NCBI GenBank assembly: GCA_900660155.1
Contig: CABFPE010000021.1
Coordinates: forward strand, 1,278,650-1,342,649
Direction: 5' to 3'
Length of the DNA stretch: 64,000 nt
Origin: Hofstenia miamia
Taxonomy: Eukaryota > Xenacoelomorpha > Acoela > Hofsteniidae
The position numbers were made by a program, and so were the translations under genes. Of this stretch, positions 46,812 through 58,066 are shown one piece after another; positions within the stretch are counted from its first letter, which is position 1; every line of letters begins with the position of its first letter. The notes under the pieces are model-generated. The model was not told the origin of the DNA. It saw only the letters and a program-made list of their open reading frames with translations, and searched no databases.

Positions 46812-48054
46812 AATCCTTAATTATTTCACACTCATTGGTGCTCTATGAAAGGAATGTGTCATAAAATTCTTTGTAACTTGTAATAATGACGTTATTGCAA
46901 ATAGTGAATTACGCCACTTGTTACAGTCTAGTTCTCTAATCATCTCATATGTTTCAGAGGTTTTAAATATTCTTGCTTATCATAAGTCTTCTTCTGATGA
47001 TAAGTCCATCTCAGATTCTTTAAATTTTTTAATTCATCATACTGCTGATCTTCTTACATTGTATTGTGAACTATGCACAGATGAAGCGGTTTCTAGCAGA
47101 GTAGAGTTTTATATTGAACAAATTAAACTTTCACATGTTAACCACAATCAGCGCTGATATTCATCATCATTGATAACACTTAGCTATGTGGTGCATTCTC
47201 ATAGTGCTAACGCCTATGAATATCTCCTTGAAAGGGATTTACTTTCACTACCTACACCAAGATATTTACGCAAAATCAGTAAAGGAACTGCAAATCTTGA
47301 TGTTAAGAAATACCTTCAGCTCCGTGCTTCCAAATTAAGTGACCAAGAAAAAATTGTAGTTATGATAGGAGATGAGATTTACTCATCCCAACAATGCCAA
47401 TATTATAATGGCGGGCTTCAAGGTTTAACCAGTAATGGTGAGTTAGTCAGGACCATGCATTGTTTTAAGATATCATCTTGTAGTGCAAATTACAGAGATG
47501 TTGAGCAAATGTTGCCTTGTTGTAAACTTGACAGCAAATCATTATTGAACACGTTTCTTGATGTGTACAAATTGCTTATTAGTTGCAATTTTATAGTGGT
47601 TTTGATTACCATACTGTAAACAGAGCTTTGTATTCAATTTTAGGCAATGGAGCTTTGCTGCCATGTGTAAGTTTAAAGCCATTCGATATTGAAAATGAGC
47701 AGTTCTTTCTTTTGTTTGACTCTGTGCATAATATAAAAATATATACAACATATTTCAGAGAAAAAAATTGTTAGATTTTCCTTCATTTGTAACTTTAGTC
47801 AATCATTTACAGCCAATTTTGATCACATTATTAAGTTGTATGAATAGAAAAACAAAAGTCTCTAAAAATTGCACATGAGCTTAGTCCAATTTGCTTTAAT
47901 CCTAAAAATATTCAAAGGGCTTCCATAAAATTCGCTCTAAGTATTTTCTGTGAAAGTACCTTAGCAGGACTAAATATTACAGCATTTCAGAAAACTTGGA
48001 ATTTCAAGGTACAATAACATTCATTGAAATCTTTCTTCAGTTATGGAAAATTCA
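46812..48054 (+). pseudogene. P-like transposase body, better-preserved second version
   Basis: In order: SSSDDKSISDSLNFLIHHTA, SSRVEFYIEQIKLSHVNHNQ, YVVHSHSANAYEYLLERDLL, LPTPRYLRKISKGTANLDVK, and in the frame ending 47619 KLDSKSLLNTFLDVYKLLIS. A frameshift then leads to NFIVVGFDYHTVNRALYSIL and FFLLFDSVHNIK. P-type transposases carry the same series: SP.AYE.LR...LP.P.TLRK, then a D.H.VN block, then LFD.VH..KN. The DSVHN acidic residue is a good candidate for part of the catalytic triad. Frameshifts and stops make it inactive as sequenced. Confidence 0.8.
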
Positions 48055-48240
48055 NTTTAAAGCCATTCGATATTGAAAATGAGCAGTTCTTTCTTTTGTT
48101 TGACTCTGTGCATAATATAAAAAATATATACAACATATTTCAGAGAAAAAAATTATTCTAAGTATTTTCTGTGAAAGTTACCTTAGCAGGACTAAATATT
48201 ACAGCATTTCAGAAAACTTGGAATTTCAAGGTACAATAAC
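47673..48240. repeat. Partial duplication around the N at 48055
   Basis: Sequence 47673-47767 (TTTAAAGCCATTCGATATTG onward) reappears at 48056-48153. The stretch 47938-48050 (CTAAGTATTTTCTGTGAAAG onward) reappears at 48157-48272. The N at 48055 marks the join. This looks like two reads or haplotypes with different internal deletions forced into one path. Confidence 0.8.
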
Positions 48241-48982
48241 ATTCATTGAAATCTTTCTTCAGTTACGGAAAATTCAAAATATTAAGACTCCTTTTAAAGG
48301 ATTGCATCATCGTGATAAGTTTTGTGATCCTATACGAACTGTCTCAGATGAAAATCTCCATTTCCTAACTAAATTCTTAAGTTGGATTGATGCTTGGCAG
48401 TCTTATTTCAATTATGAGCATAAACTGACTCATGAAACATTTACGGCTGTAGCCACTACGTGCAAGGCAACTGTTTTACTGACGCAGCATCTGCTTGAAA
48501 AATATAAATTTGAATACGTTTTGTTAGGAAAACTGCAGCCCGATAATTTTGAATCACGCTTTTCTACCTACCGTCAACGATCTGGTGGAAATTACATTGT
48601 TTCCGTAAAACAAATTTTTGAAACGGAGAAAACTATTAAGGTTATTTCATTGCTTACAAAATCTGGTTTCGATTTAAGGTATTGTGATAAACAGATTACA
48701 TCATTAGAAACCACACAACCTTGTTCAAATAATGAAAATCTTCAAGAAATTATATCTGTAATTGAATTTGATGTTATAGATAATATTTCAAATGTTGATG
48801 AAAACATTATTTATTATGTTGCAGAATATATTTCTTTTGGACTCTCAAAGCAGACATCATGTGATTTCTGCAGACAGCTTCTGACTAATTCGTCGGATAA
48901 ACTTGATCAATTTGATGATTACTTTTCTTTGATTGATCGCGCCGCCTTAAGAAATCTCGATTTTATGTTTATGAAATCGTAA
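48218..48982 (+). pseudogene. P-like transposase C-terminal segment, 254 open codons
   Basis: The frame covers LHHRDKFCDPIRTVSDENLH, FLTKFLSWIDAWQSYF, LTHETFTAVATTCKATVLLT, YVLLGKLQPDNFESRFSTYR and QRSGGNYIVSVKQIFE. In P-type and THAP9 proteins the pattern L.G.L.QD..E..FS..R...G.N..P....F lies in the C-terminal part, and NFESRFSTYRQRSGGN matches it. The late YYVAEYISFGLSKQTSCDFC fits the Cys-containing C-terminal block (usually AGYI). It is intact through this part but lacks a start of its own, so it is an exon of the transposon, not a separate gene. Confidence 0.85.
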
Positions 48983-49453
48983 TTTCTGTTTGGCACATCT
49001 TTCAGCAACTTTGTTCTCAATCTTTACTCGTAAGTCATGTTCTTAATGAATCTTGTCCATCTGATTTCTTTCTAAAGATCTGCTCAGCATTTTCTGAAAT
49101 GCAACATTTAGAAATGGAATCTTGCAGTATTTGTTGTAAAGTATTTTTTAAACTTATTGTAAAAAAGGCATTTAATTGTTTTATGCAAAATTTTGTAAGA
49201 GAAAAAAACGCAGTTTTGTACAATTCAAAAGGAATTGCAATGCAAAAAATAAACAAGTTTAGTTAACTTATTTTCTTTATTAGAGTTATTTTTTGTAATA
49301 TTTTTTTTTGCTTTAAACATTATTATATGCCTAAATCAAAATAAATGGTTTATTAGAGCAGTAATTCTCGTTTTTACCAGCAGCCCTCAATTGTCTGTTT
49401 ACGTAAATATTTGTTCCAGTCCAGTGTGTTTATCTCGGAGTCCGCGGCCAATG

Positions 49454-49560
49454 ATACAATATTATTTAATTCTAATAAATCTCCCGGAAAGCCATTCAAA
49501 ATCTCGAAAAAAATGTACTTCTCTCACTAAATATTTATGAGGCTCAAGTTTACACTGCTA
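49454..49560 (+). pseudogene. LINE copy A, part 3: sequence after YADD
   Basis: Directly after the P-like element, ATACAATATTATTTAATTC continues the interrupted codons as TILFNSNKSPGK. After a one-base shift it reads IQNLEKNVLLSLNIYEAQVY. Nothing of the later thumb or the tail is seen, so the LINE was truncated or decayed beyond this point. Confidence 0.75.
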
Positions 49561-52500
49561 TAGTGACTAATATATATGGTCATTTCATTACATGTTTTTG
49601 TTAGCTATATCACACATTATTTAGTTTGCATGCTTACCAATGTTTGCATACATTGGCTGACTAATTGAGGTTTACATCATGTTTGTGATAATGCATTGCT
49701 GACTAATAATTTTCCTATCATAAAAAAATTCCTTACGTTTCTATTGTTTAACCAGCTCTATGTACAAATTTAATTTGTTTTGGGAATCAATGCATTACAT
49801 GCAAAAAGACTTGTTTTTCAAATACATTGTTATTTCATTGTAAAAAATTCCACAATATTTGTCATATTGACGCCTGTCATTACAAGCGTATGATATATAG
49901 ACTTACATGATAAAAACAATTTTGCTTTCCAAAAGATTATACATGCAATATCGCTAGTAGGATTTATACATATACAATGCTGCTTTCATTAATACACTCT
50001 TATTACGTTAGTTTTACACAACAATCTTTTCTTTGCTTTTATTTTTCTGTTTATATGGATTTTCGTGGGATGCACATATTTGTTGGCTGCTACATTTTTG
50101 TTGGCTTTGCACGTAATTTTTTGGGTTGTACACATTTGTAGACTGTTACATTTTTTCTCAACTTTGCACGTTTTTCACTTTATTTGGTTTATGACTTTAC
50201 ATGACTGTATACATTTACATGGTTTTCCACTTTCCACAGCTTTGATGTCTGCACGTTTTTCACTTTTATTTGCTTTATAACTTTTGCATGGCTGTATATA
50301 TTACATGGGTTTTCTGCTTTTGAAATTTAATGCGTGAAAAAGATGACACATTCATTATTCATAGTTAATGAAGATTTTTTCCATCAATAGATATCATTTC
50401 CAATTGTTAAATTTGTAAACCTATGATGCATTCACCATTCTAAATGTATAAATGTTTGTAAATAGTGTATTATTCACATGCAAAAAATACAGACACATGG
50501 TATTTAAAAGATAGAATTTCAAGAAAATTACAAAGCAATATTTTTACATAGCAAAAACAATGTCTATAAAATCACTTAACCATAACAAACACTGCTGACT
50601 TGGAAAAATTTAACACATGTTCTTTGGTAAATATCATCCAAATGACACAAAATAAAGCAAAAAATAATATGTATAATTTATAGTTTCAGTAAACTACTAG
50701 TTATAAAAAGAAGTAAATTAAACAGAGCAATAGTTGTAATTGGCATTACACCAGTCAATTTCTGACATGGCATTGTTGGTTCAAATTCAACCTATCCAAA
50801 GTATTCCTCATTTTTCATGGCTTTAGCTAAAAAATTGATAATTTATATAAAATATACGCAAGAATAAAAATAAATCCAAGAAAAAAAATATGTATTTTAC
50901 ATCTTCTAAATATAATTATACATCAAATTTTAAAACAGTCCTTGGCTTACAGCCAAAATATTTGTTCTCACATCAATGAACTTTAACTCCAATTAACATT
51001 TAAAACTGTGATCAAGCTCAATGTGAATAGCATTGTGGGAGGAAGAAACAGTTGCCATTTTCCAAGCAATATGAATAGCTTTGTGGGAGGAAGAAACAGT
51101 TGCCATTTTCCAGAGCAATTTTTACCACAGGACTATACTTTGTTGGAGTTTGGTACAAATTGTGTATTGTAAGCTGTTTCCCAACAGGTAACTCAAAAAG
51201 ATATGTATTGTCCATGACGAGCTTCTTCTGATACTGAGTTAAGTTTGCCAACTAGTACAGGACACGATAATTTCTCCTCTGTCAAAATGAAAATAAAATG
51301 GCAATGCTTAAATTAGTTTTGTAATACTCCAAGGTATCAATGAATGTAATCCAAAAATAAACAGTGAGTGTGTTGCTAAAATCCCTTCTTATAATATTCA
51401 AAAATTCACACTGAGAGCCTCAGCTGAGTCAGGATTTAATGCTGTGAAATCAACACTAATGATTCTTCTTGTGTTAGAATGATGGCGTTCACTCTCACAG
51501 ACACATGCCCAAAATCCGAAAACTTGTTTAGCAGCATTTTATTTGCAATCATTTATAGGACATTGAACTCCCAATTTTTGACCAACAGACTCATGACCCA
51601 CCTGATTCACAACCAAAAATTGACCCATCGGACCCACACCCACTCACAGCTCTAATGCTGATTGACTATAGGATCTCATATTTTAGCCTCAATGTCGTCC
51701 AGAACTTCTTCAAATAAAGCCAATGCATTTGTTCCATAATAATAATTCTGCTTTTCTCCTTTTTTACTTGAAGTCTGCATTTTTTGGGTTTACTTACAAA
51801 ATCCAGACCTTAAATCAAATTCACAGAAAATCTGTATATTATGCTTAAGTAAATGTTATTTTAAATATAAAACATGTCATGTTACATACATTGATTTTAA
51901 AAAAACTGTGCTTCTGTATTTTGTGCAAAAATGTAAGTCTAGGGGTGACTGAATGATGAAAATTCGATGTTTTTTGGATTTGGCAAAAAGCATTCCACTG
52001 GATACAAAAGTGCTATCACATTTCTCTAAGCATTAATATTTCAACAACGTAATAGGTATTTTATTTTTAATTTGTAATTGCTTTTATGAAAAAAAATCTA
52101 AATCTCTGCTCTTGAACTAATTCAGATATCTAAAATTTTTATTATTGTAGAGAATTGTGTTTTTTTCATTTTGAACTTTACTTCACCTCTTACTTTGAGC
52201 ATGCTGCATCCGAATGGAGACCTATTACCTCAAAATTAGGAAAGAATTTGAAGGTTTTCACAAAAATGGGATTTTTCATTGAAAAAAGTAATATTTTCAT
52301 GTACTTCATTTATAAGATTACTATGAGAAAAAATGATGAACACCTGTAAATGTATTGAAAACACATTTAATCCCAAGTTTGTTTAAAATGAAGAATCAAA
52401 ATAAGAAATCCTCAACCTTTTATGAAAATACAAAATTTTTAGAAGGTTCTGCTTCAAAATTCTATAGTCCAGGGTAATTCAAAAAGCAGAATATCAACTG

Positions 52501-54008
52501 CGACTGATTGCAATTTCAGGTAAAAATGTCAACAGAAAAATGTTCAGAAACCTTAAATATAATACTAAGCTTATTATCTGAATCAAGAATCAAATATCAA
52601 CATTAATGCAAAAGAATTTGCAAATTACATCATAAAGAAAAAGTTAATTATGGCTTCATATGGCATTAGAAGTCTCTACAGAAATTTACAATTAGAAAAA
52701 TCAAATAATGCCGCAATTGTACTTCTTAAAATAAAAACACCTAAATTTACACAGCATAGTAATTATTAATCTTAGCAGCAAAAATAATTTAGTGGAATTA
52801 TATAACACTTGTTACCATATAAATATTGATTTAAATTCGATTGAGAAAAAATGTATTTTACTATAAATCATAAATGGATGATATATCTTCATTAGTACAA
52901 GATCAAACATCAAACGGTATACTTAGAAAATGAAATTTAACTGACAAAATATCTATTTTACAAAAGAAGTAGAAACTATGAACAAATATAATTTTTCATA
53001 ATTAAAAATTAACAGAAATGATAAGGAATTTGAACCTTGAATATGTAAGAAGCCAAACGCACACAATTGCTACTAAACTGCACCTTTGTGTTGTAAAATA
53101 TCAGTAATAAAGGGAGGCTTTCATTGAATAGTTGAGAATTGTTGCACATACAAACAACTTTACCAAGAAATAACAATGCTAATTATCGAATTAAAGAAAA
53201 ATATACATAAATATACACCTAAATAATTTCACAGATCGTCATAGTAAAATACCAAGAGAAGATATTGTTAATGAGAACAAGAAATCAAAAAATCAGATAG
53301 ACCTTCGTTTTTATTTTGATTTACAGTAGTAAAATTAAAGTGCTCTTTTGTGAATCAAAATGATTACCACACCAATAAAGTAACGGTTGCACTGTATAAT
53401 ATTTTGCTAGTGTGTGTTCTTCATTTGATGCTTTGTTTCAATACCGAAAAAAAACATTAAAATAAAAATTATTAAAATATATTTCAAAAATTTCAAACTT
53501 GAAATCTGACAATTTGAAAAATATGAAGAAAACGAATTTGCTATGAATACATTACCCAGACATCTACGCAAAATTTGCTTATCATACTGTTCTATTACCA
53601 ATGAAAATCTCATCGGAGTTCCTTCAAAGAGAAATGCTAAATTAATTTAATTGCATAATGCGTTTTTCAATTTTCAACTTATTGTTATTAAGGATCATAA
53701 TGAATTTTAACAAAAACATTAGACAAAAGATATATTTTACTGAGCTTAAGCATCGTAACTTTGCAAAAAATTTCTTCTAAATATGCACTATTTTATTAAA
53801 ATATATTGTTAGCCATTTTGATTATAGGTAATTCATGCTTGTAGATGTGAAAATCTTTGGTGTTAAGACTTGGATGCATTGATCTTATGTATATATTTTC
53901 GATTATTAGTAATTTTTTAGGGATGGTAGATCATAAAATTTTAATATCATAGCAATTTAGTTTTCCTAATATTTTTCAAGTTGTTAGCTATCTAATTTTT
54001 GAAATATA
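49561..54008. other. AT-rich non-coding stretch with degenerate local repeats
   Basis: Around 50060-50320 a phrase of about 88 bases (GCACGTTTTTCACTTTATTT, then ACATGACTGTATACATT) is repeated imperfectly. A 47-bp tandem duplication lies at 51023-51116. The remainder has no convincing coding frame. The 64-codon frame at 52155-52349 shows no family features. Confidence 0.5.
51018..51251 (-). other. Short open frame with a duplicated C-terminal phrase, doubtful gene
   Basis: The minus-strand frame reads MDNTYLFELPVGKQLTIHNL, then YQTPTKYSPVVKIALENGNC, with LENGNCFFLPQ present twice because of the 47-bp tandem duplication. The pattern ELPVG...I..L...TKY...V...LE.G...FLP suggests a small beta-rich protein of a type I have seen in mobile-element contexts, but I cannot name the family. 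There is no ATG at the open start (the first in-frame ATG encodes MDNTYL). It could be a fragment of a decayed element. Confidence 0.3.
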
Positions 54009-54010
54009 TA

Positions 54011-54756
54011 CAGGGTGTCCCAAAAAGATGCATACAATTTTAGCAGCTGATAACTCAAAATTTTGTTTTTTCTTTGCAGATTAAACATATCGATCCAAAT
54101 GATGGCAGCCAGACTAAACTTTGAAGAAAGAAAATTCATTTTAAAATGTTACTGGAAGCATGAAAACGCAAGAGAAGTGCAAAGACAGTTTAGGAGGATG
54201 TTTCAAAAAGAACCACAACACGAGTTACCATCACCCAAATTAGAGATAAGTTTGAAGCTGATGGAACTGTTTAGAACGTCTCCAAAAAGCATTCTGGAAG
54301 ACCACGTACATCAACAAGTCCTACAAAGGAAGAAAGAGTACTTGAAACGTTTCAGCGAAGTCCAAGAAAGTCTGTGCGGCAAGCCAGTCGTGAGGTAGGA
54401 ATTTCAAAATCATCTGTCCATCGCATCATGAAACGTTGTAAATGGAAAAGTTACATTCCAAGATTAGTCCATGCTCTTAATGACGATGATCCAGACAGTA
54501 TTGTGAGTGGTACTTGGAACAATGTAACGAAAATGCATGCTTTCCCACAAGGGAATGATTTCATGATGTGTGCTATTCCAACGATTCGAGTTACTGGCGG
54601 TGTCTGGACCAGAATGGACATCAGTTTGAGAACCGGCAGTGCCAAAACGATAGAATGATGTTTGCATTTTTTTACATGTTGAACATTAAACAAATAATAA
54701 TAAACACCTGGTTTACAATTATTTAAAGTGTGTATACATTTTTTTGGAACACCCTG
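54011..54756 (+). mobile_element. Mariner-like (DUF4817-type) element, internally deleted, 746 bp
   Basis: The ends CAGGGTGTCCCAAAAAGATG at 54011 and TTTTTTTGGAACACCCTG ending 54756 are inverted repeats, flanked by TA on both sides (54009-54010 and 54757-54758). The CAGGGTGTCCCAAAAA-type end is common in this mariner-related group. The element keeps only the two ends of a transposase gene; the middle, with the catalytic domain, is missing. It would be non-autonomous. Confidence 0.85.
54102..54656 (+). pseudogene. Remnant transposase of the DUF4817/mariner-like element
   Basis: MAARLNFEERKFILKCYWKH begins at 54102, followed by ENAREVQRQFRRMFQKEPQH: the FEER..I...Y....N...V...F...F opening of DUF4817 proteins. 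After a frameshift the second helix-turn-helix reads [20 protein letters not shown] and [20 protein letters not shown]. The normal catalytic domain with its acidic residues is absent. A shifted frame then shows the usual C-terminal phrase [14 protein letters not shown] near 54594-54635. The order proves an internal deletion of several hundred bases. Confidence 0.8.
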
Positions 54757-55193
54757 TATTAATAATTAAATCCGCATTCTCGTAAATGTTCTAACATTGC
54801 CATTTATTATTCTGTTTAGTTGTCTTCTACTATATCCAATATATTCATTACCACACAGCTGCAATTAATTTTGTTAATAACATTTGATTTATCGAATATT
54901 TTTGTTGTTGATTTTTATTCCAAGTATAAATGACCTTGAGTTAAATTATTAAGCAGGGGTAAACTCAAGAATGGTCTTTGATGATGGCAATGCTTGCATC
55001 ATTATAGAAGGTAAAACATCAAAAGTGATAAAAAGGATGATAGTTTTCCTCAAAAATTTTCACTTCTTCTACTTAAAACGTAATTTTTTACGTAAAAATT
55101 GATCATAAGATTTTTTATCTTTTGTAAAAATCATGTATTATATACTAAACCTAATCAAGTAAGTTATGAGAAGCCCCAAAATTGAAATTCACA

Positions 55194-56010
55194 TTATCCT
55201 AAGAAAAATTCTAATAGTTTTGAAGCTTGCTTTTCAACATTGAGAAGAACCCTTCCACAAAGGAAGTAGAGTATTTTGTTCTTAATAGCAACCCATTTTT
55301 TGTAGAATTTAATGAACCTATTGCAATGAGAATTTATTAAGACATGTATATAGTATTCATTTTTCTGCCCACCATCTAAAATTGAGGTTGATTCAGATGC
55401 AAGACATGTTACAAGCCCAATTAAGTTAAAGAAATTGATGGCTTGCATTAACTTAGGGATGATAGCCTCATCATTGACAACAGTTTTTGCCCTCTCAACA
55501 ATGATTCCTTTAGTAACAGCAATTTTATAGAAATTGCCAAAATATAACTTATCTCTAATTAAATGATTTAAATATATTGATTTAAAAATAGAAATTCCAT
55601 TCCTTCAGACATATATTCATTAGCTATCCTTTTCAATTATCTTAGTAGTATTTTGCAGCTTCCGAAAAAGCTTATCAAGCAGAAATGGGTTAGCGTGGAT
55701 TCTTGTAAATCTGAAAATCTGAATTGTTTAGCTCAAGTTCAATATTCTACAGTTGTAGAATTTGCTCTTGCCACACACTATGCTAGCATTGCTATTGCAA
55801 TTGCTTTCCACATAATTGAAAGAGTTTGATCATTGCAGGCAGCCTTGTTTTATTCAAAAGACTATCAAATTGAAATATTGAAGTAAAAAGCTTATCTAAG
55901 TCATTCTCTCTGTGTAGCTCCATAAACTGCTGAGTAGGTGTTTTAAAACATGTTTTGCAAATGTTCTATGCCCATCTACAATCAGACATGACTCAAATGC
56001 TTGAGAATAT
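55194..56010 (-). pseudogene. Unrecognised coding-like region, broken
   Basis: Reading leftward: SCLIVDGHRTFAKHVLK, then in another frame TPTQQFMELHRENDLDKLFT, SIFQFDSLLNKTRLPAMIKL and FQLCGKQL. After further shifts comes a long open frame to 55194 with IAVTKGIIVERAKTVVNDEA, IIPKLMQAINFFNLIGLVTC and LASESTSILDGG. The residue mix is protein-like, not AT-noise. I do not recognise the family. It lies on the same strand as the blocks at 58.1-62.7 kb and may be an eroded exon of the same gene, or part of an unknown element. Confidence 0.3.
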
Positions 56011-56340
56011 GTCTTGTTTGTTTAGCCCTTATTGAATTGTGTAAAATGAAAAAATAGGATTTTAAAAAAATCCTACTGTGTAATGTTATAGAAGTATCCC
56101 TTGTAACACATGTCTTGTTACAGCATGAAATTCATACCACATGAGAAATATCTTGTTCTTCTACTATCTGTCACACAAATCAATTTGTACATCATGTTTT
56201 TAAATTTTTAGTGATTAAGAAAAATATAATTTTTTGTAATAAAATTTAAAGTTTATTATTATCTTGGTAATAAATAATGTCATTGTTCTAATTATGTTTG
56301 TAATATTTACCTAGAATTATAAATATGTCACTTAGTAACA

Positions 56341-56348
56341 TATAAAAA

Positions 56349-56383
<35 letters not shown>

Positions 56384-56520
56384 TTATATNNNNNNNNNNN
56401 NNNNNNNNNNNNNNNNNNNNNNNNNNNNNNNNNNNNNNNNNNNNNNNNNNNNNNNNNNNNNNNNNNNNNNNNNNNNNNNNNNNNNNNNNNNNNNNNNNNN
56501 NNNNNNNNNNNNNNNNNNNN

Positions 56521-56553
<33 letters not shown>
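56341..56553. repeat. (TA)n microsatellite interrupted by a 131-base gap
   Basis: TA runs at 56350-56380 and 56524-56553 flank Ns at 56390-56520. The gap is evidently an unresolved microsatellite; its real length is unknown. Confidence 0.95.
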
Positions 56554-56558
<5 letters not shown>

Positions 56559-57636
56559 GCTCATCATTTGCTGCTTTTTGAAATAATCATATTTGTTACT
56601 TGATGCAAAATAATTATAAGTTGCCTTTTGACAAGAATGTCTTATTTTCAGAGTTTTTGAATACTGCTTGTAAAATTTCGTACATCAGTGTTTTATGCCA
56701 TTAATTGTTTACACTGAATATCATTTTGAGGTTTTTGAGTCTATTCTGTGCCCTTTTTTAGCACCTTCTAATCTTTTTTTGCCATTTGTTAAAAACACAC
56801 ATAGTGGAATACACTAAATATTGGGAAGCCTATTAAAATTCCTTTTATAATATATGAAAACAATGCACAAGTTTTCCTATTTTTCAGATAAAAATCAGCT
56901 TTGAAAGTGTTAATAGGTAAGTACCAACCAAATTGAAAAAAAAGTCAGCAAGAATTTGAGAAAAACATTTAAAAAAAATACACAATTATAATTCATATGC
57001 CTAAAACATATGAATAACTTAGAGTGGAAAAGAAAGCAGAGACCTCTTCTATCACAACGTGATTTCAGATTAAGCAGAGCTTTAACAGTTTTTAAGCTAA
57101 AGCTTTAAAAATATTTAAATAGTAATGAAAAAATCCCTAGGTTTTTAATGTTAAACATGGGTGAGCTAAGAATTATAATTTGAAAATTGAAGCTGTGGCT
57201 GGCCAGTACCTACTTGTTTGAAATCATAGTTGCCCATCAGTTAAAGGTTATTCCCAGCTCCTTAGAAAATGCAGCAGAATGATTGCCTAGTCTTGATGTA
57301 TTACAGCATAGGATTTTTTTTGGAAATTTACAGATTATAAATTGTATATTTTAATTGAAATGTGTTTAAAGTTGCATAGGGTCTATGATTACAGATATAT
57401 ATTAAATGTAAAATATAATTAATAAGAGTTATCAAAGAACAAAATATAATTATTTTACCCAATCTATAATTATTTTAAAAAGGTTTCATTGGGACTGAAA
57501 TTTTTTTGCAACTATTTCAATGCAATTCAAGCTTTCCCACAGAATTTTATTAAATACTGTTGTTAGGAAGACTTATGCCCTATTTCCGCCATTTGATGTA
57601 TGGAGTTTTCAACTTTTTCATCAATTAATATTTTTG

Positions 57637-57669
<33 letters not shown>

Positions 57670-58066
57670 GTAAACCAAATATTTATTGAAATTTTGACTT
57701 TTGTTTAGCTATATCTACAGGATAAGAACTTCACACACATGTAGCAGTCCTCTAGACGTGCTTTTCTATTATATAGAATTAGCATTGTTGCACACAATAA
57801 CCTTGTACAATATAACCTTTTGTCACACACATCTGCCATGTTGTACAAGGAGCATTCTATGGGTGAAATCGTCAATGTCACTATAAACATTAATAGAGAA
57901 AGAGATTTATTGAACCTGCATAGCAATTAATGACCAACATGCTCATGCAATAATGCAACTGAATCAGACAAAGCAATTAGTAAAGGAAATTGCATAGTAC
58001 CAAATGCTATAAATCAGATAATGAAAATGTTGGAACAGTTCTATATGGAGGAAGAATTACTATATT
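56554..58066. other. AT-rich non-coding stretch
   Basis: No coding frame was supported. A TA microsatellite occurs at 57640-57668. CpG is scarce, as in the rest of the right-hand part of the window. Confidence 0.5.
57640..57668. repeat. (TA)n microsatellite
   Basis: About 14 TA units. Confidence 0.9.

Larger units (their letters stand above)
43868..49446 (+). mobile_element. P-element superfamily transposon inside LINE copy A
   Basis: A 36-bp inverted repeat is perfect at both ends: CGCGGACTCCGAGATAAACA begins at 43868, and its complement ends in CTCGGAGTCCGCG at 49446. A 12-bp subterminal inverted repeat follows: CAATTGAGGGCT at 43929-43940 and AGCCCTCAATTG at 49382-49393. This parallels the 11-bp internal inverted repeats of Drosophila P. 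The flanks are GCCGATG and GCCAATG, a likely target duplication with one mismatch (P elements make 8 bp). Inside are a THAP exon and P-type transposase segments. Assembled length is 5.6 kb, but single Ns at 46801 and 48055 sit beside duplications, so the real length is uncertain. Removing it restores the host LINE frame. Confidence 0.92.

Noticed and set aside
47542-47751. Minus-strand frame of 69 codons within the P-like element
   Set aside because: It is antisense to the conserved LFDSVHN transposase segment.
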